Virus record (IMG/VR): IMGVR_UViG_3300048548_000193 | Location: 1 to 27,612 of that record | DNA from: a virus | Length of the DNA: 27,612 bases | Strand: one strand, 5' to 3' | In this document: in pieces, positions 20,447 to 27,612 of the stretch | Position numbering within the stretch: the first letter of the stretch is position 1 | Layout: each line of letters starts with the position of its first letter | Notes under the pieces: model-generated | Told to the model about the DNA's origin: nothing | Database searches by the model: none | What the model saw: the letters and a program-made list of their open reading frames with translations, nothing else | Position numbers and translations under genes: made by a program

Positions 20447-22272
20447 TATCTACGCCCTCCAGCTTTTGTTTCTAATCGCATAGTTCCTACACGCCAATTT
20501 GTTGCCTGATCACCTTCAACTCTCATTCGCATTTGTCTGCCAGTAAATCGCAATGAAGTTGGGTTGCTTGGATTAAATGGGCCATGCGTTGTTTCTGTAG
20601 CGTTAGGATAAAATCTTGTTTTAAATTTTAAATCAACATCACCTTGCGTTTTTTCGTCTGGTATAACCTCAGTAACTTTTGCAACTTGATCACCATTGCC
20701 AATTGATATTGGACCAGTTTCACAAAATACAGAACCGCTGTCGTAGTTTAAACCTTGCTCATGGTTATAAATTACCACTGGTTCGATTACATTTGCAGTT
20801 CCACCCATGCCTGAGTGGTTAACGCAATAATAATAAAGCGTTGACGGTGTGCTGTCTGAGACAACTATCTGAACATAACTCCCAGCACTGCCAGCCGTTC
20901 CTACTGATGTGACGCCCGAAGAATAAGCTGATCCACCGCCATGCGTTCCATCTGATGTTGTAGAAAACTGTATTGGATGATTTGTATTACTAGCTGCACT
21001 TTGGTCAAATATATAAGTGTTGCCTTTTTTAAGGTTAATTGTCGGCGCAGATCCAGAATAACCAGACAAGAAATATTTATTTCCGCTATCATTAGCCACA
21101 GTAACATCATAAGTAATAGTTTCGGCGCGTTCACCACCCATTAATGGCGTTCTAAAAACACCTCTAGGAACACCGCCTGTTCTTGATAAGTCACCAATCA
21201 GCCAGTGATTTTCTAATAAATCTAACGCAACATACCTGTCTATTTCTAAACTTCCAGCAGAAGGGTAAAACCACCAAACTTCACTAAACTCTGCATTGCT
21301 AAATCCCCAGATTTTTGATTGCTGGTTTACGTTAATATCGTCAAAAACATAGTCATGCACTTCACAAGACAATTCTTTTATAGAGTTACCATCGAAAGTA
21401 AAAAAGCCCTTCTGCCCCATCCAAAATGCACCCATGTCAGTATCTACAGCCGACATACGCGAAACAGCACCGCAAGAAGTTCCTACACGATCAAAACCAT
21501 AAACATACGGAGGCCCAATATATTTTGCAGCGAAAGCATCGCTATCTGTTATAATTAATGTTTGCCCTCTGGTTTTTAATCCCTGCATAATTTGACCAGT
21601 GGTCTGCAAATCAATATCACCAGCTTCATTCGTTGCCGCTGGCGTCCAAACGGTATTATTTTCTTTATCTGAGAAGGCCACTCTACGGGGATTTCCACCA
21701 GCCCCTAAAAGAAAAACAAACCGTTCCTCTGTCACAACCAATCCAAGATTGTTAATTGGTGCGTTAGCTACTGGCGCTGCTACAGCCGATGATCCTAACT
21801 GCCACTCCACTAAAGTTCCAGTGTCAAAATGAACCCCAAGCAAATACTGACCAAAGTTGTCTAATGACCACGATGTTGCCTCAGAATAAGTACCTGTCGC
21901 TGGTCTTTGTGTTCCATAATAACCAGTTCCGTAAAACCCACCGCCAAAACCCAAATTTAACGCAGCATCTTCACGACCAGCCGACATTGTTGACGGTGTG
22001 ATGGTGTAAACTGTTCCAGCCCCTGTCATTGCTTTTAATTCGTTATACGAACCAGCCGCAAAATAAGCAGTGCCACCGTTATCTTCCCAAGCGTGAGCGC
22101 CTCTAATCGGATTAGCGCAAAACCCACTTTTCATAGATTGCCAACCACCAATCGGACGCAACGAACCATCACGCCACCTAACCAAAGAACCATCGCGCCA
22201 TCGGTTTGATGCATCTAAGTCTGTACCGTTACGATAAAACCCAGCTTTTAAATCCAGTGGTATTAGAGGCAT
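20446..22272 (-). CDS. Tail structural protein with inserted cupredoxin domain
   Basis: 608 residues. The N-terminal DLKAGFYRNGTDLDASNRWR with repeated RWRDGSL and the C-terminal RFTGRQMRMRVEG...WRVGTMRLETKAGGRR fit podovirus tail proteins with a beta-propeller-like body. Residues 386-499 form a separate domain inserted after TPLMGGERAE. It has the cupredoxin pattern THPI-like TNHPIQFSTT (H432) and LYYYCVNHSGMGG (C483, H486, M489), the full ligand set of a type-1 copper site. Relatives of this domain occur in marine phage structural proteins. One base overlaps the next gene. Confidence 0.72.
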   Translation of the reverse strand: MPLIPLDLKAGFYRNGTDLDASNRWRDGSLVRWRDGSLRPIGGWQSMKSGFCANPIRGAHAWEDNGGTAYFAAGSYNELKAMTGAGTVYTITPSTMSAGREDAALNLGFGGGFYGTGYYGTQRPATGTYSEATSWSLDNFGQYLLGVHFDTGTLVEWQLGSSAVAAPVANAPINNLGLVVTEERFVFLLGAGGNPRRVAFSDKENNTVWTPAATNEAGDIDLQTTGQIMQGLKTRGQTLIITDSDAFAAKYIGPPYVYGFDRVGTSCGAVSRMSAVDTDMGAFWMGQKGFFTFDGNSIKELSCEVHDYVFDDINVNQQSKIWGFSNAEFSEVWWFYPSAGSLEIDRYVALDLLENHWLIGDLSRTGGVPRGVFRTPLMGGERAETITYDVTVANDSGNKYFLSGYSGSAPTINLKKGNTYIFDQSAASNTNHPIQFSTTSDGTHGGGSAYSSGVTSVGTAGSAGSYVQIVVSDSTPSTLYYYCVNHSGMGGTANVIEPVVIYNHEQGLNYDSGSVFCETGPISIGNGDQVAKVTEVIPDEKTQGDVDLKFKTRFYPNATETTHGPFNPSNPTSLRFTGRQMRMRVEGDQATNWRVGTMRLETKAGGRR

Positions 22273-23267
22273 TACGTTGTCGCTCCATAAATAGTTCCGC
22301 TATTACTTAATGTGTAAGTGTTTCCAGTATCTTCAATGGCCTTACCACCAGCACCGCCATTATTATCTGTGCCGTTACCACCAGCCGCACCCCAGCCACC
22401 ACCGCCGCCGCCTAATTCGTTGTTCGTAGAGTGTGCGCCAGCATTACCATTTGCACCGCCACCAACAGAACCACCTGTCGCGCCTGATCCAAGAATACGT
22501 CCACCTCCACCGCCTGATCTAAGACCATTAGCATCACCAGAATAGCCGCCGCCACCACCGCCAGCACCACCCCCAGTTCCACCTGAATAGCCAAACGCAG
22601 TAGAACTTGCACCATCTTCACCAACTGCATTTAAAACACCACCTGACGCCCTATTTGATGGGGGTGCTGGGTTGCTCAATTCTGGATTACCACCACCAGC
22701 ACCACCGCCACCAAATCCATTAATTGCTGTTCCATTTGTACCAGAACCACCGCCACCACCGCCGCCTCCAGCTATAAATGCGCCAGATGCATTTGTAATA
22801 ACAACACCACTAACCCCAGAGTTAATTTTTATAGCAGGGCCACCGTCTTGGGCATTGCCAGCGGAACCAAATGAACCATAGCCACCTTTTCCAATAATTT
22901 TACCTTCGTTTTGAATTTCACAACTTATATCAATTATTAATGCTGGCACTGCAACATCATCTGACCAGACCCAAAAACCTGACGGTATTCTCAATATGTT
23001 ACCAGCAGTTACAAAACTAGAAGCGGTTATTTGTTTTCTATTAGATTGCCCATTTATTATTGCCGAAGATGTTAACGTAGTTGTTGTTTGGGCAACCGTT
23101 CCATAAAAATCACTTATACTTATAGTTCCAGAAGTTGGAACAGTAGTGTTTTGTGGAGTAACTAAACCGCCATTTCTATAATATTCACTTAAACCATGCG
23201 GCGCAGAACCACCAAATTCGCCCACTATGTTATTTATGGTTAGAGTTCCGCTACTTGGTAAAGTCAT
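22272..23267 (-). CDS. Gly-rich tail fibre/adhesin (polyglycine helix type)
   Basis: 331 residues. The N-terminus has two related motifs, LPSSGTLTINNIVGEFGG and VPTSGTISISDFYGT, common at the start of marine phage tail fibres, with EYYRNGG between. Residues 60-150 are beta-rich. Residues 160-320 are dominated by GGG-rich segments (FIAGGGGGGGGSGTNGT, GGGAGGGGGGYSGD, ELGGGGGGWGAAGG) separated by short variable loops. That is the layout of polyglycine-II adhesins such as the T-even gp38 receptor-recognition protein. It probably binds the host surface. Confidence 0.72.
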   Translation of the reverse strand: MTLPSSGTLTINNIVGEFGGSAPHGLSEYYRNGGLVTPQNTTVPTSGTISISDFYGTVAQTTTTLTSSAIINGQSNRKQITASSFVTAGNILRIPSGFWVWSDDVAVPALIIDISCEIQNEGKIIGKGGYGSFGSAGNAQDGGPAIKINSGVSGVVITNASGAFIAGGGGGGGGSGTNGTAINGFGGGGAGGGNPELSNPAPPSNRASGGVLNAVGEDGASSTAFGYSGGTGGGAGGGGGGYSGDANGLRSGGGGGRILGSGATGGSVGGGANGNAGAHSTNNELGGGGGGWGAAGGNGTDNNGGAGGKAIEDTGNTYTLSNSGTIYGATT

Positions 23268-23269
23268 TA

Positions 23270-23683
23270 TTAAGCACTTCCGAAAGCAGTTACATCGTTT
23301 TCTACAGTTAATGCGCCAGTAGAACTTAATTTAAGTCTATCTGTGCCTTGATAAGCAAACTTTAAATCTGATCCAGATTGCGTGATCGTCCAATCACCTA
23401 GATCAACCGTTACGGCTTGCACCTCTCCAGCCGCACCGTAAACAACACCCTTACTATTAACTACTGTGTTTGCTACTGAACCATCTAATAAATTTAGTTC
23501 AGCCGCTGTAGAGGTTACATTTGCTCCGTTAATTGTAAGCGTTGAAAGATCAGGAGCAACCGTAGCTTTGCCAGTTCCCGAACCGTTCATAGTGCTTTCA
23601 ATAGCGGTTAATCCAGTATTAATGGTAGAACCCCAAGTTCCTTCTGAACCTCCGACTGTAGGTTTTGTTATAGTAATAGCCAT
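23270..23683 (-). CDS. Tail fibre-associated structural protein
   Basis: 137 residues. TWGSTINTGLTAIESTMNG and TSTAAELNLLDGS are motifs shared by many marine phage tail-fibre proteins. The end (SDLKFAYQGTDRLKLSSTGA) is a beta-strand repeat also typical of fibre shafts. It ends two bases before the Gly-rich fibre gene, and AGGAG precedes its ATG. It may be a short fibre segment or a connector for the adhesins. Confidence 0.65.
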   Translation of the reverse strand: MAITITKPTVGGSEGTWGSTINTGLTAIESTMNGSGTGKATVAPDLSTLTINGANVTSTAAELNLLDGSVANTVVNSKGVVYGAAGEVQAVTVDLGDWTITQSGSDLKFAYQGTDRLKLSSTGALTVENDVTAFGSA

Positions 23684-23714
23684 TTTAATCTCCTATTAAT
23701 AAAACAGTACCACG

Positions 23715-24341
23715 TTAAGCGGCATCCGTCCATATTGCTGGTGGAAGGGTAGGACTAAACCATCCTCTAAACTTAACGTCTTGCCCTTGATATGTGTATT
23801 CTTCCGCATTTGCGACTGATAGAACCCTGCCATGTCTTAGTGTTGCGGCAACGCCAGTTAAAGCAAAAGTTCCAACATCTGCGTCAATATCAAACCCAAA
23901 TATTACTGGTTGCCCAGAAAGCGTAAAAGTAGCGGCTGGTGGAATAATTGATATATGGATTTCATAACTTTGATCTTGACCAGTAAGTGTAAATGTTCCG
24001 ACTTGTGCATTTGGACTTAAATTTTTCTGAAAACTTACAGCATGGCCTGTTGTCGCAAAAGTTCCAATTGGCTCTAAAAATATACCCTTACCAAGACCTA
24101 TAGTTACATTGTTACCTGTTAAGCCAAAAGAACCGCTTTGAATTGCGTAGCTATACGCGACAGGATTTAATAATGGTTGACCGCTTAACGTAAACTGACC
24201 ACTTGGATATAAATCAGTAATAAGTTTACCAGCACCATGCATAGAAAGAGTGAACGTGCCATGCGTCACTGACATCGAATAGTTAGCACCACCGCTAGAC
24301 CCTATTGGGCCATTACCTATTGGGCCAGATGCAATAGTCAT
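23715..24341 (-). CDS. GTFxLTG-repeat structural protein
   Basis: 208 residues. The motif G(T/S/Q)FxLTG occurs seven times, at about residues 28, 48, 70, 93, 115, 137 and 157, with a period of 20-23. Each probably forms one turn or strand pair of a regular beta structure. The start is Gly-rich (GPIGNGPIGSSGGANYSMSV), and the end has a non-repeated cap (AEEYTYQGQDVKFRGWFSPT). Such repeats are known in phage structural genes of marine origin. A tail fibre or decoration role is likely. Confidence 0.62.
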   Translation of the reverse strand: MTIASGPIGNGPIGSSGGANYSMSVTHGTFTLSMHGAGKLITDLYPSGQFTLSGQPLLNPVAYSYAIQSGSFGLTGNNVTIGLGKGIFLEPIGTFATTGHAVSFQKNLSPNAQVGTFTLTGQDQSYEIHISIIPPAATFTLSGQPVIFGFDIDADVGTFALTGVAATLRHGRVLSVANAEEYTYQGQDVKFRGWFSPTLPPAIWTDAA

Positions 24342-24353
24342 GCTTTACTCTCC

Positions 24354-24668
24354 TTATTCAGTGTCTAAAGTTTCGTAATTTTCTAAATCAGTTACATAAC
24401 TTTCTAAGTTAACAAAAACCTCAAAAGAATTAACATTGTCACTCATTAACACTTCTTCATTTTTTACTTTATGAACAAAACTTTTAAAGTCTGTTTGCTC
24501 AATGTGCATTTCTTGCAGACCTTCTGATTGTATTGAAGAAAGCAAGCTGTTTAATTCATTTTGATGATCTACAGAAAATGCTGGATTTGTTACTTCACAA
24601 CTATATGTTTTTTGATCGTTTACGTTAAAAGTAAGATTGCCGTTTGATTTTATATTAAATACTTTCAT
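24354..24668 (-). CDS. Small protein of the AT-rich fibre-gene island
   Basis: 104 residues, acidic, with mixed strand and helix segments (NIKSNGNLTFNVNDQKTYSC, NELNSLLSSIQSEGLQEMHI, FEVFVNLESYVTDLENYETL). The gene is visibly more AT-rich than the tail genes around it. It overlaps the next upstream gene by 14 bases. No known family. It may be a chaperone or accessory of the neighbouring pair. Confidence 0.55.
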   Translation of the reverse strand: MKVFNIKSNGNLTFNVNDQKTYSCEVTNPAFSVDHQNELNSLLSSIQSEGLQEMHIEQTDFKSFVHKVKNEEVLMSDNVNSFEVFVNLESYVTDLENYETLDTE

Positions 24669-25368
24669 TTTTATGCTCCATTTTATGCCAGAAAAGACGT
24701 CTATATTTATTGGTAAAGAGTGTGTTTAATTGAAAATTATGTTTTTTTCTTTTTCGATCATCAATTAAACTAACCTCACTTTTAAATATTTCTCTTTTAA
24801 AAGGTATTACTTGAGCAAGGGGCGTTCCTTTTGGAATTAAAAATTCACCATCGCCTCCTGTCCATACAAACGGAAAATTTATATTATTGTAATAAGTGTC
24901 AGTATCAACAACACCATCAAAAAGTTTAAACCTTTTTTCCATTCTATTAAGGGGTGACATAAAATAACAACTATAACCTTTCGGAGTTTGTATTACCCAA
25001 GGATTATGAAACTTTAATGGTATGGTTCCAAAAGGCATATCTTGTAGCGGATACCCTTCTACCTGATCAATGTTATGTGGAGACATTCCAGAAGATAATT
25101 CTTTTTCTGCAAATTCAAATTCAATATTATCGTTTTCTGCTTTAACAAAAACATCACAAAAAAATGGTATAATATATCCTTGATTGCAAGCTTCTAAAAA
25201 TGGAACACATTTCTTTACAGAGCCACTTTCTGGATGTCTAGTAAGTGAAGGCGGTAAATTTTTAAACCAGTCTGGTAATGCCTTACTTGCTACGAAAGGA
25301 TGAGGATAAGCATCAAGTATTTCTTGAGGGGCTTGAAATTTTATTATATTTTTATTTTTTATTTTCAT
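24655..25368 (-). CDS. Unknown protein, paralog of the next upstream gene
   Basis: 237 residues. Notable segments are ALPDWFKNLPPSLTRHPESG, KKCVPFLEACNQGYIIPFFC, WVIQTPKGYSCYFMSPLNRM and FLIPKGTPLAQVIPFKRE. It may belong to the DUF6065-like group of marine phage proteins, from memory only. Its layout (a beta segment ending in GTPLAQVIP, preceded by a TP-GYS-SPLN strand) recurs in the gene at 25370-26050, so the two look like distant paralogs. The gene is AT-rich. Function unknown; position suggests a fibre or host-range accessory. Confidence 0.58.
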   Translation of the reverse strand: MKIKNKNIIKFQAPQEILDAYPHPFVASKALPDWFKNLPPSLTRHPESGSVKKCVPFLEACNQGYIIPFFCDVFVKAENDNIEFEFAEKELSSGMSPHNIDQVEGYPLQDMPFGTIPLKFHNPWVIQTPKGYSCYFMSPLNRMEKRFKLFDGVVDTDTYYNNINFPFVWTGGDGEFLIPKGTPLAQVIPFKREIFKSEVSLIDDRKRKKHNFQLNTLFTNKYRRLFWHKMEHKNESI

Positions 25369-25369
25369 A

Positions 25370-26050
25370 TTAAGTTTTCATCCAATTTACAGGCATTTTT
25401 TTTGCACCCATTTTATAAATACCATGTTTAAGGAAAAAATTAGGATAGTTTGTCATATACTTATAATATAAATCAGTGTCATAAGTGTGCTTCAATTTTA
25501 CTCTTCTATCTGAAATAGGAAAAATATTTAATAGCGGCTCTCCAAAATTCCATGAAATATTTCTATGCTCACCTTTAGGAACATACATGAAAATGTTAAG
25601 TGCTTGTTGATATTTAAATTGCACAATACCTGATGGAATTTGGAAATCTAAAAAGTTAAAGGGCGTCTGACAAACAACAAATTGCACATCTTCTTTACAC
25701 CTTATAAAAACTGGTGAAGTAATTTTAAAAATACTCATATTTTTTGATTTACAAAAATCTGGCGCATGTTTTGTATGAAGATCTAATTTTACTTGATCAT
25801 CTACAACAGTAGAAAATCTAAGTTCATCTGGCGTTAATGTAACCTCCATGTCAGTCCACGATTTTAAGGTTAAACTTTTTTTTTGGGTTTCTATCATGCC
25901 GTAACAGCTAGTGAAGTCTGGTCTATTATGTTTAGTAGGCCGCATACAATCCTTTTTATCTTTCCCAGTATGACAGAGAAGGTCTACACCATATAGATAT
26001 TCTGGCATGATTACTTCCAATCTTATCGGCCTTTTTATAATGCTTAACAT
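25370..26050 (-). CDS. Unknown protein, paralog of the next downstream gene
   Basis: 226 residues from the ATG at 26050, which overlaps the upstream stop (TAATG). An internal ATG at 26008 has a better ribosome site (GGAAG six bases before), so the true start is uncertain. It has the same layout as its neighbour: KITSPVFIRCKEDVQFVVCQ, TPFNFLDFQIPSGIVQFKYQ and NISWNFGEPLLNIFPISDRR. Cysteines occur near the start (LLCHTGKDKKDCMRPTKHNR), possibly a metal site. No named family. Confidence 0.56.
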   Translation of the reverse strand: MLSIIKRPIRLEVIMPEYLYGVDLLCHTGKDKKDCMRPTKHNRPDFTSCYGMIETQKKSLTLKSWTDMEVTLTPDELRFSTVVDDQVKLDLHTKHAPDFCKSKNMSIFKITSPVFIRCKEDVQFVVCQTPFNFLDFQIPSGIVQFKYQQALNIFMYVPKGEHRNISWNFGEPLLNIFPISDRRVKLKHTYDTDLYYKYMTNYPNFFLKHGIYKMGAKKMPVNWMKT

Positions 26051-27090
26051 TAAGATTTCATAATAAACGCCAAAGTAAAGAATACTGGTGTAGTTGTTAG
26101 CGCCGAACCGCTTCCAGTTGCTCCAGTGTTACCTGATATGTTGTGCGTGTGATTTCCAGAGTTACCAGTATTTCCACTAAAACTGTGACTATGGTTTCCA
26201 GTGTTGCTTGTATTGAAGTTGTGACTGTGGTTTCCAGTGTTATTTGTTTGTTGGTTGTTAGTTAGTCCTCTTGCGCTTTTGTTATTAAAAATCCAAGTTT
26301 CAATATGATAATAACTACCAAAATTGTTGCTATTGTTTTTATATAAATTATGACCATGACCACCAGTATTAGAAGTGCTTCCACTATGAGAGTGAGCGCC
26401 AGTGTTGCTAGTGTTTCCGCTGAAGCTATGAGAGTGATCACCGCCAGCCGCCGCCGCCAAATTGCCACTGTCATGCGTGTGACTTGGCAAGTTTCCTTCT
26501 GCTAGCGTAACAGTGTTCGATCCACCAGTGCTATTTGTATTAGTTGAACCCTCACGCCCTATAATAAATTTTTCTGTTAAATCTGGCGTACTGTTATTTC
26601 CATCGCATAAGTGCCAGCCTGACGGAATATTTCCATTTGTTCCTGACCACATTGCAATTAAACCTGACGGAATAGAAACAATACCTGTCAGCGCAGAACC
26701 GTCACCAGTTAAAGCTGTAGCCGCCAAAGTACCTGTTACTGTCGCACCTGTCGCTGATGCAGCAACTTTTGTAACGCCAGCGTGTTGCAATTCATTAAAG
26801 TCAGTATTGATGGCTGTCACTGATACTGTAGCAGTACCAGTTAAAGAAATAGCATTATCGCTGTTGCTACTTTCGCTGGGCGTTCTTGTAAGTGACGTTC
26901 CACTACTACTATACGTTCCAGTGCCTATCTCAAAATTAGCACCTTCCTCAATTACATATTGGACAACATCACTGTTACTTACCCCAGCGTCTGCAAAGCT
27001 TTGAAAGCCTACAGAAGCACTACCTAATGTAACCGTACCAGTTCCAGTAGTGCTAGTCGTCATTTTGGCTCTGTTAAAAAGTTTCGCCAT
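26050..27090 (-). CDS. Tail collar-domain fibre with HxH repeats
   Basis: 346 residues. The N-terminal third is a beta-rich shaft (TGTGTVTLGSASVGFQSFAD). The tail collar domain follows: IPSGLIAMWSGTNGNIPSGW, then HLCDGNNSTPDLTEKFIIG. After it, seven HxH motifs (SHTHD, DHSHS, AHSHS, GHGHN, NHSHN, NHSHS, NHTHN) lie in Gly/Asn/Ser-rich repeats. In T4 gp12-like fibres such motifs from a trimer bind metal ions and stabilise the tip. It ends in PVFFTLAFIMKS, the standard end of collar proteins. AGGAG lies before the ATG. Confidence 0.78.
   Translation of the reverse strand: MAKLFNRAKMTTSTTGTGTVTLGSASVGFQSFADAGVSNSDVVQYVIEEGANFEIGTGTYSSSGTSLTRTPSESSNSDNAISLTGTATVSVTAINTDFNELQHAGVTKVAASATGATVTGTLAATALTGDGSALTGIVSIPSGLIAMWSGTNGNIPSGWHLCDGNNSTPDLTEKFIIGREGSTNTNSTGGSNTVTLAEGNLPSHTHDSGNLAAAAGGDHSHSFSGNTSNTGAHSHSGSTSNTGGHGHNLYKNNSNNFGSYYHIETWIFNNKSARGLTNNQQTNNTGNHSHNFNTSNTGNHSHSFSGNTGNSGNHTHNISGNTGATGSGSALTTTPVFFTLAFIMKS
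26140..26490 (-). repeat. Tandem coding repeats for HxH motifs
   Basis: Imperfect direct repeats of roughly 30-40 bases encode the seven HxH segments of the collar fibre (unit close to GNHSHSFSGNTGN). Several units are nearly identical in DNA, so they could recombine and change fibre length. One stretch (about 26265-26350) breaks the pattern with a non-repeat insert. Confidence 0.55.
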
Positions 27091-27102
27091 GACGATCTCC
27101 TA

Positions 27103-27534
27103 TTATGTAAGTGTTAAGATACCGTTAGTTCCAATATCTACTGTGAAAGTATCACCATCATTTAGCGTAAGTGATGATCCGTAATCATAATAACCTATCA
27201 ATGGATCTGCTGGTGACGTCACTGTGTCATCATAGATAATCACATATCTAAAAGCTGCCACTGCACCACCTGATGCTGTCAAAACTAAGTCACTAGCTGA
27301 TAGCTTATAAGTGCCAGAAGTTTGTGTGCTTGTGACACTTGCTAATGTTCGTGACGATAGATTGGTGTAAGAAATCTCTGTAATATTTCCTAAAATACCA
27401 TTTCCATCGGCCGCTGCGTTTGTTCCAGCCGTAGGATCTGTGTTAGAAAGAGCCACTTTTAAAGTATCTCCATCTAGGTCCATTGTGTTAGCCAGATTGA
27501 CCACAAAGTCATTTACTTTAGTAAAACTTGCCAT
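27103..27534 (-). CDS. Tail-region structural protein
   Basis: 143 residues. The start (FTKVNDFVVNLANTMDLDGD, then TLKVALSNTDP) matches a family of small virion proteins with NxxDLDxDTLKVAL-type starts. The rest is beta-rich (ILGNITEISYTNLSSRTLAS, FRYVIIYDDTVTSPADPLIG, YYDYGSSLTLNDGDTFTVDI). It is likely an adaptor or fibre-base protein. AGGAG precedes the ATG, which directly follows the stop of the partial upstream gene. Confidence 0.68.
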   Translation of the reverse strand: MASFTKVNDFVVNLANTMDLDGDTLKVALSNTDPTAGTNAAADGNGILGNITEISYTNLSSRTLASVTSTQTSGTYKLSASDLVLTASGGAVAAFRYVIIYDDTVTSPADPLIGYYDYGSSLTLNDGDTFTVDIGTNGILTLT

Positions 27535-27612
27535 TTAGTAACTCCTAATTTTAATTCTACGCCCAGAACCTGACGATCTAGCACGTTCTCCTTCAAAATT
27601 TATAGCAGAAAT
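27535..27612 (-). CDS. 3' end of a tail fibre or structural gene (partial)
   Basis: Read leftward, the frame is open from the window edge for 25 codons and ends in TAA at 27535, directly before the next ATG. The visible end (NFEGERARSSGSGRRIKIRS) is basic and Gly/Ser/Arg-rich, like the C-terminal tails of phage structural proteins upstream of fibre genes. The start lies outside the window. Confidence 0.5.
   Translation of the reverse strand: MSAINFEGERARSSGSGRRIKIRSY

Noticed and set aside
22318-22881. Rightward proline-rich open frames
   Set aside because: They are the reverse strand of the glycine-rich fibre gene; GGN codons read backwards give Pro.
26140-26490. Possible CRISPR-like array
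   Set aside because: The repeats are coding, imperfect, without unique spacers of constant size, and lie inside the collar fibre gene.

Overview
The window looks like part of a tailed bacteriophage genome of the short-tailed (podovirus-like) type. The evidence is a large portal, a scaffold-like protein, a DUF5309/SU10-type major capsid protein, Gly-rich ejection proteins and a set of adhesin-like tail proteins. Base composition is moderately AT-rich. The Gly-rich fibre, the GTFxLTG-repeat protein, the STAAELNLLDG motif and the GTA-type 3TM holin recall marine phages of Alphaproteobacteria, but host and genus cannot be fixed from the sequence alone. Terminase, DNA polymerase, RNA polymerase and integrase are not visible and should lie outside the window.

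Layout. Bases 1-7349 are read rightward, apart from a lone leftward rusA at 2550-2996. Bases 1-2586 form a tightly overlapping recombination and repair operon: a partial gene, a Sak3/DUF1071 annealing protein, SSB, a DUF1367/NinB-like protein, a PD-(D/E)XK-like nuclease, a zinc-finger protein and an HNH nuclease, closed by the convergent RusA resolvase. Bases 3080-7349 hold a cassette of at least eleven small, mostly unrecognised genes. Part of it is driven by three copies of a palindromic promoter/operator element (3080, 3926, 5191). The genes are also separated by GC-rich hairpins, several with a UUCG loop, placed just before ribosome binding sites. A papain-like cysteine-peptidase-fold protein and a 30-residue membrane peptide are in this cassette.

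The two transcription blocks converge at about 7350-7442, which holds only a long-range inverted repeat. Everything from 7443 to 27612 is read leftward. In the direction of reading, the order is tail tip and fibre genes (27612-22272), tail and ejection proteins (22272-14729), portal, a small protein, scaffold and capsid (14719-10374), small post-capsid genes (10325-9760), and a lysis cassette with several membrane proteins, a 3TM holin and an M15 endopeptidase (9760-7443). The upstream late promoter must lie beyond the right edge.

Points that stand out are a virion lysozyme whose two halves are in reversed order (circular permutation), a cupredoxin domain with a complete type-1 copper ligand set inserted in a tail protein, the three-copy promoter/operator element, an EF-hand membrane protein in the lysis cassette, two overlapping tiny genes (30 and 41 aa), and two divergent paralogs of unknown function in an AT-rich island among the fibre genes.
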